A DNA stretch of 64,000 nt from Actinopolyspora mzabensis (GTDB lineage: Bacteria > Actinomycetota > Actinomycetes > Mycobacteriales > Pseudonocardiaceae), in contig NZ_FNFM01000004.1 of NCBI RefSeq assembly GCF_900101095.1, positions 310,001 to 374,000 on the forward strand, in the 5' to 3' direction. The translations under genes were made by a program, and so were the position numbers. Shown here piece after piece: positions 34,135-42,852 of the stretch. The notes under the pieces are model-generated. The model ran no database searches. It saw nothing but the letters and a program-made list of their open reading frames with translations, and was not told the origin of the DNA. Position 1 is the first letter of the stretch. Each line of letters begins with the position of its first letter.

Positions 34135-35343
34135 TCACCGGTACTGCTTGAGTTCCCGGCGGGCCAGCGAACGGCGGTGTACCTCGTCGGGGCCGTCTAC
34201 CAGGTGCAGCGTCCTGGCGTGCGCGTACAGATTGGCCAGAGGGGTGTCCTGGCTGACCCCCGCGCCGCCGTGCGCCTGAATGGCACGATCGATCACGGTG
34301 GTGGCCATCTCCGGCACCGCCACCTTGATCGCCTGGATCTCGGTGTGCGCACCGCGGTTGCCGACCGTGTCCATCAGCCAGGCCGTTTTCAGTACCAGCA
34401 GGCGAACCGATTCGATCCGTACCCGTGCCTCGGCGATCCAGTGCTGCACCACGCCCTGATCGGCCAGCGGACGTCCGAAGGCCTCCCGGTGCGTGACCCG
34501 ACGGCACATCAGCTCCAGGGCCCGTTCGGCCATACCGATCGCACGCATGCAGTGGTGGATCCGACCGGGACCCAATCGGGCCTGCGCGATGGCGAATCCC
34601 TCGCCCTCGCCGGAGATGATGTTGGCGGCGGGAATCCGGACCTCGTCGAAGTCGATCTCGGCGTGGCCCCCGTGGTCACCGTCGGTGTAACCGAACACGT
34701 GCATACCCCGCCGTATCGTCACGCCGGGTGTGTCCACCGGGACCAGGATCATGCTCTGCTGCCGGTGTCGCTCGGCGGTCGGGTCGGTCTTGCCCATGAC
34801 GATCAGTACCCGGCAGTTCGGATTCATCGCCCCGGACGACCACCACTTGCGTCCCGTGATGACGTACTCGTCGCCTTCCCGGCGAATCCGGGTGGCGATG
34901 TTGTTCGCGTCCGAGGAGGCTACGTCCGGTTCGGTCATGCAGAACGCCGAGCGGATCTCGCCACGTAGCAACGGCCCCAACCACTGCTCTTGCTGCCGCT
35001 GGTCACCGAACATGTCGAGTACTTCCATGTTTCCCGTGTCGGGTGCCGCGCAGTTCATCGCGGGCGGTGCCAGGTGCGGGCTGCGTCCGGTGATCTCGGC
35101 GAGCGGCGCGTACTGCAGATTCGTCAGCCCTGCCCCGTGATCGCCGGGCAGGAACAGGTTCCACAGTCCGCGCCGACGCGCCTCCTGCTTGAGATCCTCG
35201 ACCACCGGTGGCACCGACCAGGGGGCGGCCGTGTCGCTCACCTGCCGCTCGAATTCCTCCTCCGCAGGGTGGACGTGGCTGGCCATGAAGGAGTTGATCT
35301 CCGAGCGCAGGTTCTCGGTGCGCTCGTCAAAAGTGAAATCCAT
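34135..35343 (-). CDS. Acyl-CoA dehydrogenase, ACAD10/11-like
   Basis: A 402-residue acyl-CoA dehydrogenase. The FAD-site motif FCMTEPDVASSDANNI (about 137-152) and the C-terminal LVDGPDEVHRRSLARREL, with the Asp-Glu pair where ordinary members have YEGT, are the marks of the ACAD10/ACAD11 branch. Human ACAD11 and bacterial LvaC act on 4-phosphoacyl-CoA, losing phosphate to give enoyl-CoA. Its ATG directly follows the TGA of the kinase gene (TGAATG), so the two are translationally coupled and probably act in sequence. Confidence 0.9.
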   Translation of the reverse strand: MDFTFDERTENLRSEINSFMASHVHPAEEEFERQVSDTAAPWSVPPVVEDLKQEARRRGLWNLFLPGDHGAGLTNLQYAPLAEITGRSPHLAPPAMNCAAPDTGNMEVLDMFGDQRQQEQWLGPLLRGEIRSAFCMTEPDVASSDANNIATRIRREGDEYVITGRKWWSSGAMNPNCRVLIVMGKTDPTAERHRQQSMILVPVDTPGVTIRRGMHVFGYTDGDHGGHAEIDFDEVRIPAANIISGEGEGFAIAQARLGPGRIHHCMRAIGMAERALELMCRRVTHREAFGRPLADQGVVQHWIAEARVRIESVRLLVLKTAWLMDTVGNRGAHTEIQAIKVAVPEMATTVIDRAIQAHGGAGVSQDTPLANLYAHARTLHLVDGPDEVHRRSLARRELKQYR

Positions 35344-36384
35344 TCATTTCTCCGAAATGTTGCTCAATCCTTGCTCGATCAACGGCTCGACCAGGGCGCC
35401 GACGTGCTCGAATCCCTCGCCGACGGTCTGACGCTGCGTGAAGCGGTAGTGGATTCCCTCCAGGATCACCGCGATCTTGAAAAAGCCGAAAGCCACGTAC
35501 CAGTCCAGGTCGGAAGTGTCTACACTGCTGAGCTCGGCGTAGTGGCGCAGCATCTCGCGGGCGGAGGGAAAACCGAACTCCGGACCCACGCCCTTGGCGA
35601 CAGGGTTGTCCGCGATGCCGCTGAATCCCTCCCAGTACACGACCAGCAGTCCGAGATCGGTGAGTGGATCACCGAGAGTGGCCATCTCCCAGTCGAGTAC
35701 CGCCCGGATGGCGCAGTCCCCGTCGATCAGCACGTTGTCCAGCCGGTAGTCGCCGTGCACGATCGCCGTTCGTCCACCCGAGGGGACGTGGGCGGCCAGC
35801 CGGTCCCGCAGCTCGGTGACCCCGTGCAGCTCCCGCTGTTGCGAGGCCTCCAGTTGCTTGCTCCAGCGGCGAACCTGGCGCTGCAGGAAACCCTCGGGTT
35901 TGCCGAAGTCGCCGAGGCCGACCGACTCCGGATCCACGGCGTGCAGCCGCGCCAATACCTCGACCAGGTGCATCGCCAGGTCACGGCGCTGTTCGGAACT
36001 CAGCGCACGGGTGTGCTCCTCACTGCGGCACGCCCGCCCCGCGACCAGGTCCATAATGAAGAACGGCGCACCGATGACCTGTTCGTCCTCGCAGAGCAGG
36101 TACGTCCCGGGGACCGGCACGTCGGTTCCGGCGAGTGCGCTCATCACGCGGTATTCGCGGCTCATGTCGTGTGCGGTGGCCAGCACGTGACCGAGCGGGG
36201 GACGCCGTAGTACCCAGCTGTTCTTTCCGTCGCCGATCGCGTAGGTGAGGTTGGATCTTCCTCCCTGGATCAACTCGCCGTGCAACTCGCCGTCGATCAA
36301 CCCCGGGTGATCGCGTTCCAGGTAGGAACGGAGTGCGCCGAGGTCCAGTCCCGGAGGTTGGGACGCCGTGGTCTCGTCGGACAT
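35344..36384 (-). CDS. APH-family kinase, ACAD10/11 N-domain-like (LvaA-type)
   Basis: A 346-residue aminoglycoside-phosphotransferase-fold kinase. The catalytic loop IVHGDYRLDNVLI (about 210-222) and metal-binding VLDWEMATLGDPLTDLG (about 230-246) are intact. This branch, found as a domain in human ACAD10/11 and as LvaA in Pseudomonas, phosphorylates 4-hydroxyacyl-CoA rather than antibiotics. ATG 36384 has AGGAG upstream; the longer frame overlaps the HAD gene. It lies 2 nt after the HAD gene and touches the dehydrogenase gene. Confidence 0.9.
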   Translation of the reverse strand: MSDETTASQPPGLDLGALRSYLERDHPGLIDGELHGELIQGGRSNLTYAIGDGKNSWVLRRPPLGHVLATAHDMSREYRVMSALAGTDVPVPGTYLLCEDEQVIGAPFFIMDLVAGRACRSEEHTRALSSEQRRDLAMHLVEVLARLHAVDPESVGLGDFGKPEGFLQRQVRRWSKQLEASQQRELHGVTELRDRLAAHVPSGGRTAIVHGDYRLDNVLIDGDCAIRAVLDWEMATLGDPLTDLGLLVVYWEGFSGIADNPVAKGVGPEFGFPSAREMLRHYAELSSVDTSDLDWYVAFGFFKIAVILEGIHYRFTQRQTVGEGFEHVGALVEPLIEQGLSNISEK

Positions 36385-36386
36385 GG

Positions 36387-37049
36387 TTACTCCTGCGGGT
36401 CGGGTGCGTCTAGGTCTGGGATGAGTTCGGTGAGACGGTTCCGGGTGCGCTTCGAGTCCTGATGCAGGATCGTGTGCATGCCGAGCTCCTCGGCGGCAGC
36501 GAGGTTGGCCCGCACGTCGTCGACGAACAGCGTGCGTTCCGGTGCCGTGTCCAGTCGCCGTAGCGCCAGGTGATAGATCCGGGGGTCCGGTTTGCGCAGG
36601 CCGACCTCGCCGGAGACGATCGCTTGATCGAACATCGGCCCCAGCCGTTGCCACGGATAGCTGTTGCCCCAGCTGTTGGACAGCAACCCCGTCCGGGTTC
36701 CCGAGTCGCGAAGTGTCGTGACCAGCCGCATCATCTCCTCGTCCGGCTCCATGAACGAGAACATCCTGGAAAGCAGCCCTTCGGCCACCACCCCTCGCTC
36801 GCCCGCGCGAAGCAGTCGTTCGGCGAGCATCCCGTCGAACTCCTCGAGTGAGAGCTCGCCGGTTTCGAGGAGGTGGAGCGGGGTGTCGTTCGGTGCGTTC
36901 CGGCCGACCCACTCCCGCAGGACTGCGGAGAAACTCTCGGGTCGGATACCCTCGGCACGCGCCCAGGACTCGACGGCCGTTCGGCCCGGTGTGGTGAGTA
37001 CGCCCCCGTAGTCGAACACCACGGTGGTTATGGCGGGTTCGGTCCGCAT
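36387..37049 (-). CDS. HAD-superfamily hydrolase (ACAD10 N-domain-like)
   Basis: A 220-residue HAD-IA protein. Motif I reads VFDYGGVL, keeping the nucleophile Asp but with Gly where the second Asp of DxD is usual; motif II is LLSNSWGN, and motifs III/IV are GLRKPDPRIY and LFVDDVRANL. Loss of the second Asp is shared with HAD domains next to acyl-CoA-kinase modules and may reduce phosphatase activity. Start is ATG 37049 or the in-frame ATG 37061, which lies in the operator; neither has a good ribosome site. First gene of the HAD-kinase-dehydrogenase operon. Confidence 0.82.
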   Translation of the reverse strand: MRTEPAITTVVFDYGGVLTTPGRTAVESWARAEGIRPESFSAVLREWVGRNAPNDTPLHLLETGELSLEEFDGMLAERLLRAGERGVVAEGLLSRMFSFMEPDEEMMRLVTTLRDSGTRTGLLSNSWGNSYPWQRLGPMFDQAIVSGEVGLRKPDPRIYHLALRRLDTAPERTLFVDDVRANLAAAEELGMHTILHQDSKRTRNRLTELIPDLDAPDPQE

Positions 37050-37056
37050 GGTGCGG

Positions 37057-37080
37057 AGCATACCGACTAGCCGGTATGCT
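37057..37080. promoter_or_regulatory. TetR-type operator (site D) at the HAD operon start
   Basis: A 24-bp inverted repeat with one mismatched pair; its core ACCGACTAGCCGGT (37062-37075) matches sites A-C at 12 of 14 positions. It overlaps the first possible start codon of the HAD gene, so binding would block the operon promoter. Confidence 0.65.
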
Positions 37081-37457
37081 GGCCAGGGTTCCGACCCTCG
37101 CTCGTTTCACCCGGTTGTTCGGTCTCCGCTGCGGAGCGTCACGTCGCCTGCTCTTCCGGCGCCCTGGCTCGCCAGCGAACGGGCGAAAAACGAAGATACC
37201 TCGTTCGGCGGATCACGTGAACTGCGCGTAGGGATACTGCGTCAAAGGTGTGACTCCGCTCGGCCGGTTACTGCTGTGTTTCGGTGAAATTTCGCAGTCA
37301 ATTGAATCACGACTCGTATCTATTTTTTCACCCCGTTTTCCCGGGGGCTGTTCGTCGTTATTGACGAAAAGCCCTACTGGTCGGTAGATATTTTGGTTGT
37401 CGCGCGGCATTTCATGTGGAATCCACGTTTCGGACAATCGTTTAAGAGGTGAGACCA
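37081..37457 (+). promoter_or_regulatory. Promoter of the secreted-protein gene with operator in the spacer (site E)
   Basis: This 377-bp AT-richer gap holds TTGACG (37361-37366) and TAGATA (37385-37390), spaced 18 bp. CCCTACTGGTCGGT (37372-37385) lies in the spacer and matches operator site A at 12 of 14 positions, including the whole ACTGGTCGGT half. It also reads as CTAC/GTAG inverted repeat at 37374-37387. The rest of the gap shows no gene. Confidence 0.65.
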
Positions 37458-38099
37458 ATGGCATCTTCCATTCGTTCGGGCGGGACGCGCTTATTGGCGG
37501 CGGCTGCTTTCGCGGTCGCCCCCGTGATCGCTCTGGCCCAGCCCGCAGCCGCGGAGAGCTTCTCGCACAACTTCGAGTGCTCGGGCGATTCTCCGCTCGG
37601 TGAGCAGCAGTTCAGCTACCAGCAGGACTCGGAGGTCACCGCTCCGGCGAGTGTCGCCCCCGGTGAGCAGTTCGACATCGTCATCGACCCGACCGTCAAC
37701 ACCGTACCCTCCGAGGTCAACGGTTTCAGCGTGGAGCAGATCGACGGCCTGGACCTCAAGCTGCCGGTACCCGAGAACACGACCCACGTCTCGACCTCGC
37801 AGACCGGGGGATCCAATTTGGGCACTCCGGCGCCCACGATCGACGTGAGCAACGGAATCGCCACGTTGCACGTGTCCGGTCCGATCTCAGGTGGGGCGGA
37901 GTTCGAGCTTCCCACCGTGACCGCCACGCTGCAGGCGGGTAGCTCCGGTCCGATCGAGACCCATCTCTACGGCACCGCCTACGATGATCCGGGCCTGACG
38001 TTCAACGCACAGGTTTCCACGATTATCGGAAGCGTCGATGTTCCGACGAGTTGCTACCCCTCGCCCAATCCCGTGCTGACCACCACCAGCGTCAGCTGA
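37458..38099 (+). CDS. Secreted protein of unknown function
   Basis: A 213-residue exported protein. Residues 1-32 form a signal peptide ending AQPAAA-ES. The mature part is acidic, Ser/Thr-rich and predicted all-beta, beginning with a Cys in FSHNFECSGDS and ending with a second Cys in SCYPSPNP, so one disulfide could close the domain. Similar cell-surface proteins are common in actinomycetes but none that I can name with a proven role. ATG 37458 follows GAGGTGAG. A perfect terminator follows, so it is monocistronic and likely well expressed. Confidence 0.75.
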   Translation: MASSIRSGGTRLLAAAAFAVAPVIALAQPAAAESFSHNFECSGDSPLGEQQFSYQQDSEVTAPASVAPGEQFDIVIDPTVNTVPSEVNGFSVEQIDGLDLKLPVPENTTHVSTSQTGGSNLGTPAPTIDVSNGIATLHVSGPISGGAEFELPTVTATLQAGSSGPIETHLYGTAYDDPGLTFNAQVSTIIGSVDVPTSCYPSPNPVLTTTSVS

Positions 38100-38104
38100 A
38101 CCGA

Positions 38105-38144
38105 AAAAACTGGAGGGCTTTCCGCGGAAAGCCCTCCAGTTTTT
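38105..38144. terminator. Bidirectional intrinsic terminator
   Basis: A perfect 40-base palindrome with A5 on the left and T5 on the right flanking an ACTGGAGGGCTTTCCGC stem. It serves the secreted-protein gene and the convergent choline oxidase gene. Confidence 0.92.
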
Positions 38145-38167
38145 GTTCCGTCAATGTCACGCCGATG

Positions 38168-39721
38168 TCAGGCGGCATCTTCTTTCAGCATGTCGGAACA
38201 TTTTTCACCGATCGCCATCGTGGTGATATTCGGATTCACCGCCACGAGGAATGGCATAGCCGAGGCGTCGGCCACCCGTAAACCGTGCACTCCCTTCACC
38301 CGCAGCCTGGCGTCCAGCGGCGCGTCGTCGCCGCTACCCATCGGAACCGAGGCAGCCGGGTGATACACCGTGTTGTGCGTGGCACGCAGATAGTCGGCGA
38401 TCTCGTCGTCGGAAACCACATCCGGTCCGGGATGCAGTTCGGCTCCCGCCCACTCTCGCATGGCGGGCTGGCCCACGATCTCGCGTGCCAGTTTGACGCC
38501 GTGGGTCATCACCCTGATGTCGTGCGGGTCGGTGAAGTAACGCGGATCCACGGCGGGTTTGTCCCGGAAGTCCCTGCTGCGCAGGCGCACCGTTCCCACC
38601 GAACGGCTCCGCGTGACGTTCGGCGTCAGGCAGAACCCGTTCTCCGTGCTCGGATATCCCTGCCGCACGGTGTGCATGTCGAACGGCACCGAGCCGAAGT
38701 GGAACATCAGATCGGGGCGATCGAGGCCGGCCTCGGTGGTCGTGAAGATACCGATCTCCCACCACTGGGTGGAGTCCTGCACCATCGGCTTGGCCGCGTC
38801 CCAGCCGATCACCCCCTCGGGGTGGTCCTGCAGATTCGAACCCACCCCGGGGGAGTCGACCAGCACGTCCACCCCGACCGAACGAAGGTGTTCGGCGGGA
38901 CCGATACCGGACAGCATCAGCAGCTTCGGAGTGTCGATGGCGCCCGAGCTGAGTACCACCTCCCGCCGCGCGGTGACCCGGTCGGTTCGGATGCCGTCGG
39001 CCGCCAGGTATTCCACTCCCGTGGCCCGGTTCCCCTCGAAGACCACCCGCTTGACCCTGGCGTCGGTGCGCACGTGCAGGTTCGGACGATTGCCCATGAT
39101 CGGATGCAGGTACGACACCGAGGAGGACGCCCTGGTGCCGTCCTCGTGGGCGTTGATCTGGAACCAGTTGGCACCGTGGGTGACCGTCCGGCCGGAATTG
39201 AACTCCGTGATCGGGATGCCGGTCTGTTCACAGGCACGCAGCAGCGCACTGCCGCAGGGGTCATTCGGCGGAACGTTGCGCAGTCGGACCGGCCCCTGGT
39301 GACCGTGATGTTCCGAAGGCGACTCGTTGTTCTCCAGCCTGCGGTAAAGCGGGAAGACGTCCGCCGCGCTCCAGCCCGTGGCCCCCAACGACTCCCACTC
39401 GTCGAGGTCCTCCGCCGGGGCCCAGAAGGCGATGCAGGAGTTGTGCGAGGAACAACCGCCGAGCACTTTCGCACGCGCGTGCCGCATGAAGGAGTTGCCG
39501 CTTTCCTGCGGCTCGATCGGGTAGTCCCAGTCGAAGCCGGACTCCAGCAGCGACATCCACTGCTTCAGTTCCAGGACCTCGCGTTTGTCCTGGTCGGTGG
39601 GGCCGGCCTCCAGCAGGCACACCGTGATGTCCGGGTCCTCCGACAGCCGTGCGGCGAGCGCGGCTCCTCCGCTGCCGCCACCCACGACGACGTAGTCGAA
39701 AGCGGTCGCCTCATCACTCAT
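38168..39721 (-). CDS. codA: Choline oxidase-like GMC oxidoreductase
   Basis: A 517-residue flavoprotein. The FAD-binding motif VVVGGGSGGAALAARL starts near residue 11. The segment GGCSSHNSCIAFWAP contains His93, equivalent to the covalent FAD-binding His99 of Arthrobacter choline oxidase, and Ser95; the catalytic His in TVYHPAAS and the Asn in VNPNIT are also present. Overall it reads closer to choline oxidase (O2-dependent) than to BetA dehydrogenase, so it may oxidise choline to glycine betaine with H2O2 release. ATG 39721 follows AGGAGAG; the longer frame is not used. Neighbouring genes encode betaine aldehyde dehydrogenase and a BetI-like regulator. Confidence 0.88.
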   Translation of the reverse strand: MSDEATAFDYVVVGGGSGGAALAARLSEDPDITVCLLEAGPTDQDKREVLELKQWMSLLESGFDWDYPIEPQESGNSFMRHARAKVLGGCSSHNSCIAFWAPAEDLDEWESLGATGWSAADVFPLYRRLENNESPSEHHGHQGPVRLRNVPPNDPCGSALLRACEQTGIPITEFNSGRTVTHGANWFQINAHEDGTRASSSVSYLHPIMGNRPNLHVRTDARVKRVVFEGNRATGVEYLAADGIRTDRVTARREVVLSSGAIDTPKLLMLSGIGPAEHLRSVGVDVLVDSPGVGSNLQDHPEGVIGWDAAKPMVQDSTQWWEIGIFTTTEAGLDRPDLMFHFGSVPFDMHTVRQGYPSTENGFCLTPNVTRSRSVGTVRLRSRDFRDKPAVDPRYFTDPHDIRVMTHGVKLAREIVGQPAMREWAGAELHPGPDVVSDDEIADYLRATHNTVYHPAASVPMGSGDDAPLDARLRVKGVHGLRVADASAMPFLVAVNPNITTMAIGEKCSDMLKEDAA

Positions 39722-39944
39722 CGTTGCTCTCCTGTTCTGTGCACGACACCGCGATACGCCCGGGCGCGTCGAAGCGGGGAAGCTCGCCGGCTCGCCCCGC
39801 AGCTGTCGGACGGGTCGGCGCGGGTGGATCCGGCGCGGTTGGTGCCGGGCGTCGGTGGTTCGGGGGATTTCGGAGTCGAGACGGCGGAACGAGTCGTTCT
39901 CCTCGGTGGTCACGTCGGTCCTCGACGCCCCGAGGCGGGGGAAC

Positions 39945-41492
39945 TCACTCGTCGGGTTGCTGTCCCGCGAACCAGTACTGCGGTCCCGGACGGAGGTTCT
40001 GGTAGACGTGCTTGGCCTCCTGGTACTCCCGGAGACCGCCGCCACCCAGCTCACGTCCGATACCGGACTGCTTGAAGCCACCCCACTCGGCCTGGGGGAG
40101 GTAGGGGTGGAAGTCGTTGATCCACACGGTTCCGTGCCGCAGCCGTCCGGCTACCCGCTGCGCCTTGCTCACATCGGAGGTGAACACCGCACCGGCCAGG
40201 CCGTAGTGCGTGTCGTTGGCGATGCGCACGGCCTCGTCCTCGTCGTGGAAACGTTCCACGGTCAGCACCGGTCCGAAGGACTCCTCCGACACGGCGGCCG
40301 AGCCCTGCCGCACCTCGTCGAGCACGGTGGGCAGGTAGAAGTAGCCCGCTTGCAGGTCGGCGGCCTCCGGCCGGCTCCCGCCGGTACGCAGCACCGCTCC
40401 CTCATCGATCGAGCGAGCCACGTAGTCCTCGACCTTGGCGCGGTGTTCGGCCGAGATCAGCGGGCCGGACTCGGCGGTCTCGTCGAAGGGGCCGCCGAGT
40501 TCGATGCGCTCGGCGCGCCGCACGATCTCGTCGACCAGTGCGTCGTGGATCTCGTCCTGCACGATCAGTCGGGCACCCGCCGAGCAGACCTGACCGGAGT
40601 GCAGGAAGATCGCGGTCAACGCGTAGTCCACCGCGGTTTCGAAGTCCGCGTCGGCGAACACGACGTTCGGGTTCTTCCCGCCCAGCTCGAGGGCGACCCG
40701 CTTAACGGTGGCGGCGGCCGAGGCGGCGATCTTCCGGCCGGTGTGCAGTCCCCCCGTGAACGAGACCAGGTCGACGTCGGGGTGTTCCGCGAGCGGGGCT
40801 CCGGTCTCGGCGCCGTTGCCGAGAACCAGGTTGCCCACTCCCGCCGGCATGCCCGCCTCGCGGAGTGCGCGCAGCAGCAGTATCGCGGTGCTGGGGGTCA
40901 ATTCACTGGGCTTGAGCACGAAGGTGTTGCCCGCGGCGAGAGCGGGGGCGACCTTCCAGGCCACCTGCAGCAGCGGGAAGTTCCAGGGCGTGATCAGGCC
41001 GCACACGCCGACCGGTTCGTAGTCGACCCTGCTGATGGCCTCGGTGGAACCGGTGTTGACGACGTGGCCCGCGTCGGTTCCGGCGATCTTGCCGTAGTAG
41101 CGGAAGCACGCGGCGATGTCGTCCATGTCGTAGCCGCTCTCGACCAGCCGCTTACCGGTGTCGAGCGACTCCGCGCGGGCGAATTCCGCACGGTCGCGTA
41201 CCAGGATCTCACTCACCCGTAGCAGCAGGTCGCCGCGTTCCCAGGGCGAGGTGGCGGACCACGTGCCCTCGTCGAACGCGGCTCGGGCCGCCGCTATGGC
41301 GCGTTCGGCGTCCGTGCGGTCGCCCTCGGAGACCGTGAGCACCGGAGAACCGTCGGCGGGGCAGCGGATCTCCCGGGTCTTCCCGGCCGAGCCCGCCTGC
41401 CACACACCGTCGATGAGCAGGGTGCCGGAAGCGGTCGGATCCCCGGTTCGCGTGGCGATCGACTCGTTCGGCGGGGCGTGGGTCTGCGACAT
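39945..41492 (-). CDS. betB: Betaine aldehyde dehydrogenase
   Basis: A 515-residue NAD(P)-dependent aldehyde dehydrogenase. Seen: PWNFPLLQVAWKVAPALAAGN, the catalytic Glu in ALELGGKNPNV and the catalytic Cys in SGQVCSAGARL. The C-terminal WINDFHPYLPQAEWGGFKQSG is typical of betaine aldehyde dehydrogenases. It converts betaine aldehyde to the osmoprotectant glycine betaine. ATG 41492 has a weak GGGAA site; the longer frame lacks support. It lies upstream of the choline oxidase gene, 223 bp apart, and is divergent from the TetR gene. Confidence 0.9.
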   Translation of the reverse strand: MSQTHAPPNESIATRTGDPTASGTLLIDGVWQAGSAGKTREIRCPADGSPVLTVSEGDRTDAERAIAAARAAFDEGTWSATSPWERGDLLLRVSEILVRDRAEFARAESLDTGKRLVESGYDMDDIAACFRYYGKIAGTDAGHVVNTGSTEAISRVDYEPVGVCGLITPWNFPLLQVAWKVAPALAAGNTFVLKPSELTPSTAILLLRALREAGMPAGVGNLVLGNGAETGAPLAEHPDVDLVSFTGGLHTGRKIAASAAATVKRVALELGGKNPNVVFADADFETAVDYALTAIFLHSGQVCSAGARLIVQDEIHDALVDEIVRRAERIELGGPFDETAESGPLISAEHRAKVEDYVARSIDEGAVLRTGGSRPEAADLQAGYFYLPTVLDEVRQGSAAVSEESFGPVLTVERFHDEDEAVRIANDTHYGLAGAVFTSDVSKAQRVAGRLRHGTVWINDFHPYLPQAEWGGFKQSGIGRELGGGGLREYQEAKHVYQNLRPGPQYWFAGQQPDE

Positions 41493-41759
41493 AGTGAGTT
41501 TCCCGTCGAGGCTGCTTGCTTGCTTTCCGAGTGGCACGCACCCGGCCGCTCGGCCGTGCCCGGCAACACTCGGTGGGGTCACCGCGGCGACGGTGAGCGC
41601 TTCTCAGGTTTCGTCCGGTCCGGACGGGGGTGTCCCGTCGCCGTGTGGTTGTCCGGTGCGGCCACTGCTTCCGTCGTCGTGCACCGGGGCGGTGTGTACC
41701 CGGGGTGAGCCCGTACGACACACGCCGCGGCTGCCGGGGCCGAACTCTAGCAGTTTTTA

Positions 41760-41773
41760 TGTACAGATGTACA
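41760..41773. promoter_or_regulatory. Operator-like double TGTACA site between betB and the TetR gene
   Basis: TGTACAGATGTACA consists of two copies of the self-complementary hexamer TGTACA with a 2-bp centre, within an AT-rich patch (CAGTTTTTATG). It lies in the divergent promoter region, where a BetI-type repressor would act. Confidence 0.6.
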
Positions 41774-41948
41774 CATAGTTGTTCGCGTGAACCTCGGTAC
41801 GATCATCGTCGAGGCTTTGACCAGCGAAGAAACTGATGTCGTGAGGTGGGTCGCATCGCCTGCCGGTGGTTTCGTGGCAGGGTGTTGTTCGTTCTGATGG
41901 TCGGAATCACCGAAGGTGTTCCGGCGAACACGATATGCAGGTGAACCG

Positions 41949-42581
41949 GTGGAGGGCGCACGACAGGCGATGACCACGACGGACTCCGAGTCGCTTCACG
42001 CGACGGTCGACGAACGACGAGGTCGGAACGGCGGTTCGCGCAAGGATCCCGGACGGCGGGAACGGATCGCTCGGGCCGCGATCAGCGTCGTCGCCGAGCG
42101 TGGCATCGAGAAGATCACCCATCGGGCGGTGGCCGCGGCGGCCGGGGTTCCGCTCGGTTCCACCACCTACCACTTCGCCACGCTGGACGACCTGCTCGCC
42201 GTGGCGCTGCGGCAGGCCGCCCAGGACAACGTCGCCGAACTGCGGGAGTGGGCGGACGGAATGGATTCCGGCGTCGATCTGCCCGCCGTGTTGACCGATC
42301 TGGTGTTGCGCTACCTCGGCCCCGAGCGGGAGCGTACCGTGGTGGAGCACGAACTCTACGTGGCAGCGTTGCACCGTCCCGCCCTGCGGGCCGCCAGCAC
42401 CGAGTGGGACGGGGCGTTGCGGGATCTTTTCACCGCTTACACCGACGAGGTCTCGGGCAAGATGCTCGCGGCGGTGTTCTGTGGTCTGCTGTGGCAGGGG
42501 ATCGTTCGTGAACCGTTGCCCGAGCGCGACGAGATCGAGACGATCTTTCGGCGTGCGGTCGGTGATACCGCCCACGGCTGA
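41949..42581 (+). CDS. TetR family regulator, BetI-like
   Basis: A 210-residue regulator. The HTH region (about 32-78) reads RIARAAISVVAERGIEKITHRAVAAAAGVPLGSTTYHF, close to BetI and related TetR proteins, followed by an all-helical ligand domain. BetI represses choline-to-betaine genes and is released by choline. Start is GTG 41949 with AGGTGA upstream, or ATG 41970 with a poor site. Divergence from betB and the TGTACA site in between support local control. Confidence 0.8.
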   Translation: MEGARQAMTTTDSESLHATVDERRGRNGGSRKDPGRRERIARAAISVVAERGIEKITHRAVAAAAGVPLGSTTYHFATLDDLLAVALRQAAQDNVAELREWADGMDSGVDLPAVLTDLVLRYLGPERERTVVEHELYVAALHRPALRAASTEWDGALRDLFTAYTDEVSGKMLAAVFCGLLWQGIVREPLPERDEIETIFRRAVGDTAHG

Positions 42582-42852
42582 GCCGGTTTTCTCGTATTGT
42601 CCGGTCCGACACCGGACGGTTACCCCCTTTTTCGTCCCTGCCGTTGATCGCCGCACCGGTTGGTGTGGACAATGTGGGGCAGCGATCCGTTTTGAGCCCG
42701 TGTGCACAGTGCGATGTGAACCGTACGTAGTTCAGTCGAGTGGCGGACATCGCAGGACGCGCTTCGGGTGTAGAAACGGAAATTGCCGCGTCGGGGGCGT
42801 GGCTCGCTCCAACCACATGCAACCACTGAGTGATCAGGGATGGGGTGAGACC

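Noticed and set aside
35344-37110. 588-residue single protein from 37110 covering the HAD region and kinase
   Set aside because: Upstream 242 codons are out of frame with the well-conserved HAD gene; ATG 36384 with AGGAG is the true kinase start. The HAD and kinase are therefore separate, not fused.
27725-37457. Horizontal island or mobile element
   Set aside because: No integrase, transposase, tRNA insertion site or terminal repeats; base composition of genes is like the rest. Called accessory only by function.
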